From Methanoculleus taiwanensis (GTDB lineage: Archaea; Halobacteriota; Methanomicrobia; Methanomicrobiales; Methanoculleaceae), in contig NZ_LHQS01000004.1 in NCBI RefSeq assembly GCF_004102725.1, positions 1-64,000 on the forward strand: a stretch of DNA of 64,000 nt, written 5' to 3'. Position 1 is the stretch's first letter, and each line of letters starts with the position of its first letter. Positions 18,163 to 29,508 of this stretch are shown here, piece after piece. The notes below the pieces were generated by a model that saw only the letters and a list, made by a program, of their open reading frames with translations, ran no database searches and was not told where the DNA came from. The position numbers and the translations under genes are program-made.

Positions 18163-18920
18163 GCGTCGGCACCTCCCTGCCGGTAACCGCCGGGAACAAG
18201 GACGGCATCCGTAAAGCCGAGGCGCTTGATCTCCGGGAGAAGCGGCAGTATGAGCGGATGCTCCGCGGGGTCGGCCTCGATGAACGCCCGCCTGCCGACG
18301 CACCGCACCCGGAGCATGCCGGCCACCACGCCGCGGAGCAGTGTTTCAGCCCGTCCCACCATCTCGAGGCACTCCCGGGTGAGGGGACTGCCTGCCGGTA
18401 TGCGGGTGGCGAGGCAGGACGAGGGTGGGTGTACCGGGATCTTGAGAACTGCAGCAAGAGTGACGATATCGTCCTTATCCATACCCACTTCCGCAAAGGG
18501 ACTGACGATGCCGAGCTCCCGGAGCGCCGCCATACCCGGCCTATCTCCGGGGAGGTCGCCTGCATGGGTTCCGTCGGCGACGACCATATAGCCATAGCGT
18601 TTCGCTTCACGGATGATCGCCCGCATCATCTCCCGCTTGCATACGTAACAGCGGTTCGGGAGATTCTCCTGCACCTCCGGGATGCTCAGCATCTCCTGCC
18701 GGACGAGAGTGTACGGCACGCCGAGTCCGGCGGCGAGCCTCTCTGCGGCTTCAAGCTCTCCGGGTGGGCTCATTCCGGTATCGACGCTGATCCCCATGAC
18801 CCGGAGCCCGAGGCCGTGTGCATACGCGAGGAGCACCGAACTATCGGTTCCGCCGGAGAGCGCGACCGCAAAGGGTCCGTAGGATTTCAGCACCTCATCA
18901 AGCCGTTCAAGCATCGCCAT
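18150..18920 (-). CDS. larE: LarE-type ATP-dependent sulfur transferase
   Basis: This 256-residue PP-loop enzyme has SGGTDSS at residues 22-28. LarE inserts sulfur into the nickel-pincer nucleotide cofactor. Three cysteines are placed as in the Fe-S-cluster form of LarE: Cys91 and Cys94 (RCYVCK) and Cys169 (SSCLATRIP). The single-cysteine form sacrifices only the last one. It is cotranscribed with thiI, with which it shares 13 bases. A LarB gene lies at 53775-54554 in the same window; LarC was not seen. The family also contains proteins of unknown sulfur-transfer targets, so a different acceptor is possible. Confidence 0.87.
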   Translation of the reverse strand: MAMLERLDEVLKSYGPFAVALSGGTDSSVLLAYAHGLGLRVMGISVDTGMSPPGELEAAERLAAGLGVPYTLVRQEMLSIPEVQENLPNRCYVCKREMMRAIIREAKRYGYMVVADGTHAGDLPGDRPGMAALRELGIVSPFAEVGMDKDDIVTLAAVLKIPVHPPSSCLATRIPAGSPLTRECLEMVGRAETLLRGVVAGMLRVRCVGRRAFIEADPAEHPLILPLLPEIKRLGFTDAVLVPGGYRQGGADAWKR

Positions 18921-18990
18921 CTGCTCTCTGTATGCTCGCTCGATCTACATGAATGTTGGGAAAAATGCGGAAAACTCCCCGAACCGGTGC

Positions 18991-19007
18991 TATAGAAAAT
19001 AATTTTA
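18991..19007 (+). promoter_or_regulatory. Promoter of the DUF2150-like gene
   Basis: TATAGAAAATAATTTTA is the only AT-rich block in the 103-base divergent gap after larE. Initiation about 25 bases from its centre would fall close to ATG 19024, so the message may have little or no leader. Confidence 0.45.
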
Positions 19008-19023
19008 ACAGAGGCAGACCGAA

Positions 19024-19662
19024 ATGTGTACTAACATGGCTAGGAAGAAGAGCACCACTGAAGCAGAGCCGATGAAGCTCTTTTATATTTTTTACAATCA
19101 GGAACGCTGGAATAACTGGATACAATCACTCGAGCAGGCGAGCTTCGAGGCGCAGGAGGACGAAGACGTCTCCGAAGGGCTCCAGGTACTCTATAGTTTC
19201 ACCGAAGATATCACCATCTCGGTGCTGAAGATCATCCGCCTCTACCAAAACGGGCGGTTCACGGCGGAGGAAGCGAAGGAGAAACTCGATGATGTAGAAC
19301 TGATCGTCATGACCGGTCTTCCCGAAGGAGAACTCGAGGAGATCGTCGGCTCACTGCAGCTCACGCTGCTCGTGCTCTTCACCTCCTGCCGGAAATACCT
19401 CGATGGCGGCTACGAGACCGACATCAAGTCACTGGTCAAGAAAGGCAAGGCGCTCGGTGAGGATGACCTCGAGGAGGGGCTTGAGATCGCCGCCCAGATC
19501 GGAGCAAGCGTCATCGACGGGGCAACCTGCTGTGCACGCTACATCAAGGACGACATGGAGAACCCGACACTCTTTGAGGAATGGCTCATCGAGATCGACA
19601 CGATGGCCAACGCTGTAAAATCGTTAAGCAAGTTCGACGAGGAGCCCGGAGAAGCGTCGTGA
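19024..19662 (+). CDS. DUF2150-like archaeal protein
   Basis: The 212-residue acidic, helical protein has an N-terminal segment LFYIFYNQERWNNWIQSLE typical, to my recollection, of the archaeal family DUF2150, whose role is unknown. The middle is rich in Asp and Glu and has a hydrophobic helix around QLTLLVLFTSC. There are no membrane segments. Two starts are possible, ATG 19024 and ATG 19036 (MARKKSTTE). The next gene begins with a GTG overlapping its stop, so the two form an operon. Family assignment is from memory of the pattern and moderately certain. Confidence 0.8.
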   Translation: MCTNMARKKSTTEAEPMKLFYIFYNQERWNNWIQSLEQASFEAQEDEDVSEGLQVLYSFTEDITISVLKIIRLYQNGRFTAEEAKEKLDDVELIVMTGLPEGELEEIVGSLQLTLLVLFTSCRKYLDGGYETDIKSLVKKGKALGEDDLEEGLEIAAQIGASVIDGATCCARYIKDDMENPTLFEEWLIEIDTMANAVKSLSKFDEEPGEAS

Positions 19663-20111
19663 TATCGGACAAAGCCAGATTTCGCGCCGCACGAAGGCTT
19701 GAGAGGGCAGCAGGGTTTCGCCTCCCGGACAAAGCCTTCTCCGGAGGCTTCCTCGAGGCGGTGGGGACGGCAATCAACTACGAGCATCTCGATCGGGCGC
19801 TCCGTACACAACTCCTCGCATTCTTCGAGGAGTTCCTCGGCTGCACCTGCAAAGGTTCGCCCCTCTGCGGCTGTCCTGAACGAAAGTTTGCCGAACATAT
19901 CATCGAGCTTCGTGAGCTCGGCCTCGATCACCGGCAGATCAGCGCACACTTACTCGATGAGTACGGGATCGATCTCTATCCGGCGGACATCTTAAGTTAC
20001 CTCGAGGACTCCGTCCACATGCTCGAAGCCATACGGGATATCGCCGAGCTGCAGGGCAGGGAGAAACTCGCAGAGAACGCATACGATCATATCCGCAAGA
20101 TCGAACACTGA
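19659..20111 (+). CDS. Uncharacterized archaeal protein with Cys-rich motif
   Basis: The frame is open further upstream, but GTG 19659 overlaps the TGA of the preceding gene (GTGA) and is the likely start, giving 150 residues. The centre has a compact cysteine motif GCTCKGSPLCGCP that probably binds zinc. It is followed by a helical domain (HIIELRELGLDHRQISAHL, YGIDLYPADILSYL) that looks like a winged-helix or recognition module. I recall similar C-terminal domains on archaeal superfamily II helicases, but cannot confirm it. Function is unknown. Confidence 0.78.
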   Translation: MISDKARFRAARRLERAAGFRLPDKAFSGGFLEAVGTAINYEHLDRALRTQLLAFFEEFLGCTCKGSPLCGCPERKFAEHIIELRELGLDHRQISAHLLDEYGIDLYPADILSYLEDSVHMLEAIRDIAELQGREKLAENAYDHIRKIEH

Positions 20112-20117
20112 TATACC

Positions 20118-20124
20118 TTTTTTT
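20118..20124 (+). terminator. Oligo-T terminator after the Cys-motif gene
   Basis: A run of Ts at 20118-20124, just after the stop at 20111, is the kind of U-rich end at which archaeal polymerase stops. Confidence 0.45.
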
Positions 20125-20233
20125 CAGGTCTTTCATCCCTCTCACCGCCAATCCCGAGCTGCAGCCCCTCTATCAAACCTTTATCATACACAAGTGCCGC
20201 CTGCCAAGGTAATGCTCGCCAGGGGAGAGCACC

Positions 20234-20752
20234 ATGCCGGGGTACGAACTGATAGGAGAAGAAGAACTCGGCGCGGTTCGCGACGTCTTCGAACGGGGGA
20301 GTGTACTCGCCTGTTTCGGAGACGACGAGCAACGGAGGGGCATTTACCGTGTTGAGGAGTTCGAACAGGCATTTTCCCGAAAGATGGGCGTCCGCCATGC
20401 ACTTGCAGTCACCTCGGGCACAGCGGCGCTCGCGGTCGCCCTCAAGGCGTTCGGCGTCGGAAGCGGGGACGAGGTGATCACGCAGAGCTACACGTTTGTT
20501 GCCACGGTCGAAGCGATCGTAGCCTGCGGGGCTGTTCCCGTCGTCACCGGGATCGATGAGACGCTGACGATGAGTCCGGACGACCTCGCAGCAAGGATCA
20601 CCAAAAAGACAAAAGCAATCATCCCGGTGCGCGTCATGATGAACCAGGGGGAGATTGACGGAATCATTGCCGCCGTCCATGCGTGTCTCGAGGAGGACGG
20701 CATCAGAGCGAAGCCGGCCAGGGGAGGCCGAGTTTCAGCGTCAGATCTTTAA
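20234..20752 (+). pseudogene. Truncated DegT/DnrJ/EryC1-type sugar aminotransferase
   Basis: The first 150 or so residues match the start of sugar-nucleotide aminotransferases of the DegT family: YELIGEEELGAV, AVTSGTAALAVALKAFG, GDEVITQSYTFVATVEAI, KAIIPV. Family members are about 370-400 residues; this frame ends after 172. The PLP lysine and all of the C-terminal half are missing. Similarity fades after IIPV, and the last codons run into the 3' end of the flippase gene on the other strand (overlap 20703-20752). A GGGGAGA ribosome site before ATG 20234 is still intact. It looks like a gene cut by the rearrangement that brought in the flippase. Confidence 0.82.
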
Positions 20753-22181
20753 GTTCGTCGTGAATACTCCGATCCATGCGGAGCAGCACGACACTGTAGA
20801 CCCCTCCGCCGAGGAGTACGGCTCCGAGGACAGTCAAGACGTTCGTCAGCGGGACGAACAGGGTATACAGGCCGATAACCCCGGCCATGACGAGGGTAGC
20901 CGCAACGATGTTTCCGACGGGGCGGCGTTCAACCCCGACCGGCATGACCCGTGAGAGGGCACGGTAGGCGAGACCTGCATTCAACACCATCGTGACGAGC
21001 GTGGCGACGGCAGCCCCGACGATCCCGAGCAGCGGTATGAAGGCGATATTTAAGCCGATGTTGACGACCGCAGCGACGGCCGTCACCCGGAAGGAGTCCT
21101 TCGGTCGGTCGAGGGCGTTCAGGGTCATCGTCTGGAGGAACATAAAGACGTTCGCCACCTGAACGACGAGCAGGATGGCGAGCGCCGGTGTCCCGGCGGC
21201 GAAGGATGCTCCGTAGAAGAAGTAGAGGAGCCGTTCGCCGAGCAGCCACCCCCCGGCGAGCACCGGGACGGCGAGGAGGAGCGAGTACGTGAACGCCCGG
21301 GTGAGCGAAGCGGCGATGGAGTCATGCTCTCCGTGCGACGCCCAGTGGCTCATCCGCGGAAAGAGCGTGATACGGAGCGCCATCGTGATGAAGGTTGCGA
21401 TAGTGGTGAGCTGGAGAGCGACGCGGTAGATACCGACATCTGCGTCAGCCATGAAGTAGCCGATCAGGACGGTGTCAGCATAAGTGAAGACGAGATACCC
21501 GCTCGAGCTCAGAAATGTCCAGACTGAGAAGGAGAGAAGGCTTGAGAGGTGCCGCCACTCGAAGAGCGCCGGACGGAGATCGAGGAAGCGCAGGTTGAAG
21601 AGACCGGCCGCGAGCAGGCCGGCGACAAACCCGCCGACCAGCCCTGCAACCCCGAAACCGATGAAGACCGCGAGGACCTGCAGACCGATCCGGAGTACAT
21701 TGTTGAAAAGCCCACTGAGCTGGTAGACCCCGACCTTTCCGCTCCCATAGACGCTGTAGGAGACCGTGCTCGTAAAGACACTGACAAAGAGAGCTGCAAT
21801 CAGCCAGGAGAAGACTCCCGCCGAGGTGAGATCGACGAGAAACGGTTCGAGAAGCAGGAGCACTGCTACGGAGACGACAAGGAGAAGGATTCGCAGGACT
21901 CCGAAGGCCGAGAAGTACTCGTTCTGCTCCTTGCCCTCGCTGATCCGTTTTATGACGGCGCCGCCGAACCCTCCGTCCCCGACAAGGTCGAAGATGCCGA
22001 AGAAGGCGACGAAGATGAAGTACGCGCCGAGCACCGCCGGGCCGACCGCATGGGCAAAGTACATTGTCGAGAGGAAGCCCACAGCAGTGACTCCTATCGT
22101 CGAGCTGAAACTGATGAGGCTCTGCCGCTGGACGGTATCGATGCCCATGATCCGGGCGAGGTAGCGGGAGGGCTTGAACAC
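20703..22181 (-). CDS. Polysaccharide flippase (Wzx-like, MOP superfamily), copy 1
   Basis: The 492-residue protein is hydrophobic throughout, with about 12-14 membrane helices and no cleavable signal, and starts with RQSLISFSSTIGVTAVGFL. It is of the type that moves lipid-linked glycans across the membrane. It is a paralog of the flippase at 34526-35998, which has the same length, orientation and many identical segments such as YADTVLIGYFM, ADVGIYRVA and GGWLLGERLLYF. Its 3' end overlaps the aminotransferase remnant. The 301 bases before its start are shared with a divergent glycosyltransferase gene. Confidence 0.9.
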   Translation of the reverse strand: MFKPSRYLARIMGIDTVQRQSLISFSSTIGVTAVGFLSTMYFAHAVGPAVLGAYFIFVAFFGIFDLVGDGGFGGAVIKRISEGKEQNEYFSAFGVLRILLLVVSVAVLLLLEPFLVDLTSAGVFSWLIAALFVSVFTSTVSYSVYGSGKVGVYQLSGLFNNVLRIGLQVLAVFIGFGVAGLVGGFVAGLLAAGLFNLRFLDLRPALFEWRHLSSLLSFSVWTFLSSSGYLVFTYADTVLIGYFMADADVGIYRVALQLTTIATFITMALRITLFPRMSHWASHGEHDSIAASLTRAFTYSLLLAVPVLAGGWLLGERLLYFFYGASFAAGTPALAILLVVQVANVFMFLQTMTLNALDRPKDSFRVTAVAAVVNIGLNIAFIPLLGIVGAAVATLVTMVLNAGLAYRALSRVMPVGVERRPVGNIVAATLVMAGVIGLYTLFVPLTNVLTVLGAVLLGGGVYSVVLLRMDRSIHDELKDLTLKLGLPWPASL

Positions 22182-22482
22182 AGATACAGGAGATGGACGC
22201 AGAACTGATAACTATTTCTAACGTCTGCAATTTCTACGGCACAGAAAGGGGAGGTATTCTGGTGCCGGGATAGCAGCGCCGCTGAAGGACGAGTTACCGT
22301 CCGTTCCGGCCGCACCCATCTCGGAAGATGGATATAATCGGCAACAGAATGAAACTGAGTTGCCCGGTTACATGATTTAGCCCCGCACCGAGAGAAAACT
22401 ATATTTTTCAAAAGAGTGAGGAAGGCATCGGAGCAGAGCCAGGTCGCACCCCACGAATACGGGCGGAGGCGCCGGGATAACG
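22182..22482. other. Divergent intergenic region, flippase and glycosyltransferase
   Basis: I see no gene in these 301 bases. The AT-rich block ACTATATTTTT at 22398-22408 is a plausible TATA box for the rightward glycosyltransferase operon. Another AT-rich patch near 22210-22230 is the likely place for the flippase promoter. Confidence 0.55.
22398..22408 (+). promoter_or_regulatory. TATA box for the first glycosyltransferase operon
   Basis: ACTATATTTTT preceded by the purine-rich GAGAGAAA resembles BRE plus TATA. The predicted leader before ATG 22483 is about 55 bases. Confidence 0.45.
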
Positions 22483-23481
22483 ATGATGACCAGAGTATGC
22501 CTCATATCCCCGTCGAGGTCTACATTTACCACGAGGGATCGCGACATTCTGCAAAGGCACTATCAGGTCAGAGAGATCGTTCTCGATGCCGAAACCGGTT
22601 CGCGGCAGGGCAACGCCGGATCTGCATTCTTGAAGATTGTCGGAGGTGCCCTCTGGGCCGATGTCGTCTTCTGCTGGTTCGCCCACAACCATGCCTATCT
22701 CGCGGTTCTTGCCTCACAGCTCCTCGGGAGGCGCTCGATCGTCGTCATCGGGGGGTACGAAGTGGCACGAGAACCCAAGATCGGATACGGTTCCCTCCTC
22801 GACCCGGTGCTCTCACGGAGAATCAGGTACATTCTCAACCACGCCGATAGCATCCTTGCCGTATCGGAGTTCAACCGCGTCGAGATCGAGCAGATAGCCC
22901 GCCCCCGTGCGCTTGAGACCGTCTACAACGGGATTGACTGCTCTGTTTTTTCCCCGAACGGAGGAAAAGAGGATCTGGTGCTGACAGTCTGCCTGGTCAA
23001 CAGAGCCAATATCGCTATAAAGGGACTCGATACATTCGTCCGGGTCGCCCGATACTTTCCAGAAATCCGTTTCGTCGTCGCAGGCAGCATACAGGACGAT
23101 TCCCTTAAGGTACTCGGTGAAGCCGTCCCCGGAAACGTCGAGTTTACGGGCGCGCTGTCCCAGGAAGAACTGCTCTCCTGGTACCGCAGAGCCAGAGTCT
23201 ACTGCCAGCTCTCCTATCGTGAATCGTTCGGTGTCGCTCTCGCAGAGGCGATGGCATGCGAGTGTGTACCAGTGGCGACCGACAGGGGTGCGCTTCCTGA
23301 AGTGGTCGGAGATACAGGATTCATAGTGCCCTACGGCGACGTCGAAGCAACGGCAGATGCCGTCGCATGTGCACTCAATGCTGATACGGGCAGGATGGCC
23401 CGGGAGAGAGTGCAGCACCGGTTTTCACTCGAGTCGCGGGAAGAGAGACTGGTGCAGGCGATCGAGGGGCAGGCCGTATGA
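22483..23481 (+). CDS. Glycosyltransferase, family 4 type
   Basis: The 332-residue GT-B enzyme has an N-terminal acceptor domain and a C-terminal nucleotide-sugar domain containing VCLVNRANIAIKGLDTFV, FTGALSQEELLSWYRRA and the family Glu motif ESFGVALAEAMACECVPVA. ATG 22483 or ATG 22486 could start it. Its stop overlaps the start of the next glycosyltransferase (ATGA), so the two form an operon. It probably adds one sugar of the surface glycan; donor and acceptor cannot be told from sequence. Confidence 0.88.
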   Translation: MMTRVCLISPSRSTFTTRDRDILQRHYQVREIVLDAETGSRQGNAGSAFLKIVGGALWADVVFCWFAHNHAYLAVLASQLLGRRSIVVIGGYEVAREPKIGYGSLLDPVLSRRIRYILNHADSILAVSEFNRVEIEQIARPRALETVYNGIDCSVFSPNGGKEDLVLTVCLVNRANIAIKGLDTFVRVARYFPEIRFVVAGSIQDDSLKVLGEAVPGNVEFTGALSQEELLSWYRRARVYCQLSYRESFGVALAEAMACECVPVATDRGALPEVVGDTGFIVPYGDVEATADAVACALNADTGRMARERVQHRFSLESREERLVQAIEGQAV

Positions 23482-24647
23482 TCCGGATATTCGCCGTATG
23501 CAACGGCACACTCCTCGAGAAGCTCGGAACCGGCGTATCGCCTACATATACCCGAATCCATTTTCTACTGAAGGAACTTGCGGAATATACGGATGTGACG
23601 ATCGATGCCGTTTCTTACGATATTTCACCGGGCGGGGGCATACCCCGGAGGGTGGCAGACAATGTACGAAAAACCCTTGCCGCTCTCCGGTCGGCATACC
23701 GCATCCGCCGCGACCGCCCATGGGTATATTTTGCTTACCCGCACTCGATGACGACGGTGCAGAACCGACTCCTCTTCTCATTCTGTTCGTTTATCGGTGC
23801 CCGGACGATCCTTGACCTGCACGACACCCTGGAGCAGACCGGAGCGGTCGGAGACGGAAAAGAGCAGTTAAGCCGGCGGTTCGAGGCACACAGTCTCAAG
23901 AGCGCCTCGATGATCGTCGCATTAAATCAACCCATGTGGGACCACGTCAGCAGGATCTACGGCCTGAACGGAACACCGGTCGTCATCGCCCCGAATGCAT
24001 TCGAGGACATCTTCATGCACCTGTATCCTGAGCCGTATCGTGCCGTCAACGGCAGGTGTAACGTCTGCTACATCGGTGCCCTGACGAGAAACCGGGGAAT
24101 CGATCTTCTGGTCGAGGCCTGCACGGCTCTGCATGCAGCAAATCCCGACATTATGCTTCATCTCTACGGCCCTTACGGACCCGGGTTAGGACAGGAACTC
24201 CGGGATCGGATCGAGCATTCAGACTGTATCGTCCGGCGTGAACTACCACGGGAGAGTATTCCTGCCACCCTGAAGAGCATGGATCTGCTCGTCATGCCTT
24301 ACAACCCGGAGGAGCCGTACCTGAACCTCTCATCCCCAACAAAACTCTACGAGTACATCGGAACGACCATCCCGATACTCTGCACGAAATGCGAGTCACT
24401 CATGGAGATCGGAAGCAACGGCGGGATCGTCTACGTCGACTATTCGACCGAGGCCTTCGTTGCAGCGATCGAGGATCTACTGAAAAACCCCGGGAAGCGG
24501 GAAGACCTGTCGCAGAGACTCTTTGCCGTGAGAGAGAACCACACCTGGAGAGAGCAGGCGGCACGGGTGCGCCGCGGGCTACTGGAGTACCAATCGGGGA
24601 GAGACGGCGAGAGATCAGAGGAAGAGCCGGGGAGTACAATCCGGTGA
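23478..24647 (+). CDS. Glycosyltransferase, family 4 type
   Basis: This 389-residue GT-B enzyme shows the C-terminal donor domain with CYIGALTRNRGIDLLVEA, LHLYGPYGPGL and LSSPTKLYEYIGTTIPIL. The ExxxxxE region is less standard (SSPTKLYEY), as in glycosyltransferases near family 4. An internal segment YFAYPHSMTTVQNRLLFSF is partly hydrophobic and may rest on the membrane. The start overlaps the upstream gene by four bases. A T-rich stretch follows its end. Confidence 0.86.
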   Translation: MIRIFAVCNGTLLEKLGTGVSPTYTRIHFLLKELAEYTDVTIDAVSYDISPGGGIPRRVADNVRKTLAALRSAYRIRRDRPWVYFAYPHSMTTVQNRLLFSFCSFIGARTILDLHDTLEQTGAVGDGKEQLSRRFEAHSLKSASMIVALNQPMWDHVSRIYGLNGTPVVIAPNAFEDIFMHLYPEPYRAVNGRCNVCYIGALTRNRGIDLLVEACTALHAANPDIMLHLYGPYGPGLGQELRDRIEHSDCIVRRELPRESIPATLKSMDLLVMPYNPEEPYLNLSSPTKLYEYIGTTIPILCTKCESLMEIGSNGGIVYVDYSTEAFVAAIEDLLKNPGKREDLSQRLFAVRENHTWREQAARVRRGLLEYQSGRDGERSEEEPGSTIR

Positions 24648-24791
24648 AAAATTCGAATAAATCTTCCTTTTTTTAAAATTTCCGTGATGAGGAGACTTTA
24701 ATCAACGATACGAGACCCCATACTTGAGATGTATGCCCGGAGACTCGGACGGCCGAGTGCAGATAGAGTGGAACAGGGGCTGTTCACCATA

Positions 24792-24819
24792 AGAATTATA
24801 TAATGAATATTATATTATT
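24792..24819 (+). promoter_or_regulatory. AT-rich promoter block before the third glycosyltransferase
   Basis: The 224-base gap after 24647 has a T run (24668-24674) that may end the upstream operon. It also has a very AT-rich, partly palindromic block with two overlapping TATA-like boxes at 24792-24805 and 24803-24819. This would start a separate transcript for the gene that follows. Confidence 0.5.
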
Positions 24820-24871
24820 GCGTGCTGCCGGAGAGTCGCGAATCCGTGTCTGCGGATAGGAAGGGGGAAGG

Positions 24872-26035
24872 ATGCAGGCGCGGATCTCCGGTCAGTCTCC
24901 GCGATTTATGAAAATATGCATGCTCACTACAACCCATCCGCCACATGACGGAAGGATCTTCCAGAAAGAGGCAAAAAGTCTCGTCAAAGAGCACGAGGTC
25001 ACGCTTGTCGCACCATCGGGAGAGGAGGGCGTCGGTCAGATCGACGGTGTCCATGTCGTCACTATCAGGAGACAGAGATCACTCCTGCTCCACCCGATAA
25101 CACTCCTGAGTATATTCAGAGCATCCCTCCGTCAGGATGCAGACGTCTACCACTGCCATGAGCCGGATGCGCTCCTGCTGGGAGTTTTTTTAAAAGCCCT
25201 GAAGGGGAAGAAACTGATCTACGACATCCACGAGCACTGGCCGAGCGAGATACCGTTCGATATGGGGCTTGCCGACAACACGCTATTCCACGCGGCGCTG
25301 CGAAGGCTCATCGAACCCCTCGAGATGATCCTCTCGCGGTGTTCCGACGGCACCATTGCGGTCAGCGAGAGCGTTGCTGCACGGTTCAACGCAATGAAGC
25401 ACCGTCCGACTATTCTGCCGAATTTTTCACTGCAGAACGCTGACATTAACCGGCCAGCAGAGAGGGATCTGCATAAGCTCGTCTATATGGCAGGGAATAT
25501 GCATGCATTCCACGGAATTAACGAGTGTATCCGTGCTCTTGAGATTCTCAGCGAACGCTACCCGGAGATCTCCCTCACCCTCATCGGAAATATCCGCGAA
25601 GATATCGCGGAGATGCCGGGCAGCCAGGATGTCCGAAAGCGGATCACCGCAACGGGTTACCTCCCCCCCGGCGAGATGTATGCAAAGATGACCGAGGGGG
25701 GCATCGGGCTTCTTGTCTTCCAGCCCCACTACTACAATGTCTATATCGGGCTACCAAACAAACTCTTCGATTACATGCACCTCGGTCTTCCCATCATCGC
25801 AAGTGACTTTCCGGAGATTCGAAAGATCGTCAACGAAGCGGACTGCGGGATTCTCGTCGATCCGACGGACGTCAGTGCCATTACTGCGAGCATGGCCTAC
25901 CTGATCGACAATCCCGACGAAGCGCAGAGGCTGGGGGAGAACGGAAGGCGGGCGGTTGAAGAGCAGTATAACTGGAAGCGGGTGGAGGGTGAACTGCTCG
26001 GAGTCTACAGTGCCATAGCTGCCGATTGCAGATGA
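24872..26035 (+). CDS. Glycosyltransferase, family 4 type
   Basis: The product is a 387-residue GT-B glycosyltransferase with ICMLTTTHPPHDGRIFQKEA at the N terminus, the acceptor-domain signature YHCHEPDALLLGVFLKALK, and IYDIHEHWPSE. In the donor domain are YMAGNMHAFHGINE and GLPNKLFDYMHLGLPIIAS. The start may be ATG 24872, which has GGGGGAAG immediately before it, or ATG 24908, where the family homology begins. It is transcribed on its own from the AT-rich block upstream. Confidence 0.87.
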   Translation: MQARISGQSPRFMKICMLTTTHPPHDGRIFQKEAKSLVKEHEVTLVAPSGEEGVGQIDGVHVVTIRRQRSLLLHPITLLSIFRASLRQDADVYHCHEPDALLLGVFLKALKGKKLIYDIHEHWPSEIPFDMGLADNTLFHAALRRLIEPLEMILSRCSDGTIAVSESVAARFNAMKHRPTILPNFSLQNADINRPAERDLHKLVYMAGNMHAFHGINECIRALEILSERYPEISLTLIGNIREDIAEMPGSQDVRKRITATGYLPPGEMYAKMTEGGIGLLVFQPHYYNVYIGLPNKLFDYMHLGLPIIASDFPEIRKIVNEADCGILVDPTDVSAITASMAYLIDNPDEAQRLGENGRRAVEEQYNWKRVEGELLGVYSAIAADCR

Positions 26036-28632
<2,597 letters not shown>

Positions 28633-28640
<8 letters not shown>

Positions 28641-29508
28641 ATCCCGCATAGCTCTCGGGACGGTGCAGTTCGGCCTGCCGTACGGCGTGGCCAATACCTC
28701 CGGGCAGGTCAACCCGGGCGAGGCGGCGGCCATCCTTCAGCAGGCCCGGGCGGCAGGGATTGACACCCTTGATACGGCCATTGCCTACGGAGAGAGCGAA
28801 CAGCGGCTCGGGGAGATTGGTGTCGAAGCGTGGCATGTCGTCTCCAAGCTGCCGGCGATGCCCGAGAGATGCACCAATGTGAACACGTGGGTACAGGAGG
28901 CCGTGGCGTGCTCACTGGAGCGGCTGAAGATCGATAGCCTGTACGGTCTGCTGCTGCATCGCTCAGAGCAGTTGCTGGAACCGTCGGGTGAAGAACTGTA
29001 TTCTGCCCTCGTAGACCTCAAGGAGCAGGGCATGGTCAAAAAGATCGGTGTTTCCATCTACAACCCGGAAGAACTGGATCTCCTCTGGCCGGATTTCCGG
29101 TTGGATCTGGTGCAGGCACCGTTCAACATCCTGGACCGCCGCATACAGACCTCCGGCTGGCTGACCAGGATGCACCGGGCAGGCACGGAAGTGCACGCCC
29201 GGTCAGCCTTCCTGCAGGGACTCTTGCTGATGGAAACAGACCGCCGGCCGGAAAAGTTCAATCGCTGGAAACTTCTATGGGAGCAATGGGATAACTGGCT
29301 GAGCAGACAGGGGCTGACACCGGTTCAGGCATGCCTCGGATTCGTACTTTCGCAGCCTGAGATCGACCGTGTCGTTGTCGGCGTCGATAACCGCAGGCAA
29401 TTGCAGGAGATTCTCGCCGCTACCGAAGCGGATCTGCCCGCACCGCCTGCCACACTTATGATCGAAGATACAGATCTCATCAATCCGTCCCGATGGGGAA
29501 GTCTATGA
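28633..29508 (+). CDS. Aldo/keto reductase of the pseudaminic block
   Basis: The 291-residue NADPH-dependent reductase of the AKR barrel family starts with RIALGTVQFGLPYGVAN. The catalytic Asp and Tyr appear as DTAIAYGESEQRLG, with Lys in VVSKLPA and His in LLLHRSEQ. GTG 28633 overlaps the end of pseC by eight bases. Such reductases are not part of the standard six-step route to CMP-pseudaminic acid, so this one may reduce a keto intermediate for a modified sugar or act in a side branch. It is embedded in the operon and shares its codon style. Confidence 0.9.

Noticed and set aside
18163-18303. N-terminal extension of ThiI to 18303
   Set aside because: The added part is Arg- and Pro-rich, lies inside larE, and GGAGGTG precedes ATG 18162.
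24648-24871. Possible tRNA or small RNA in the gap before the third glycosyltransferase
   Set aside because: No cloverleaf, no T-loop sequence and no CCA end could be drawn; the stretch reads as terminator plus AT-rich promoter.
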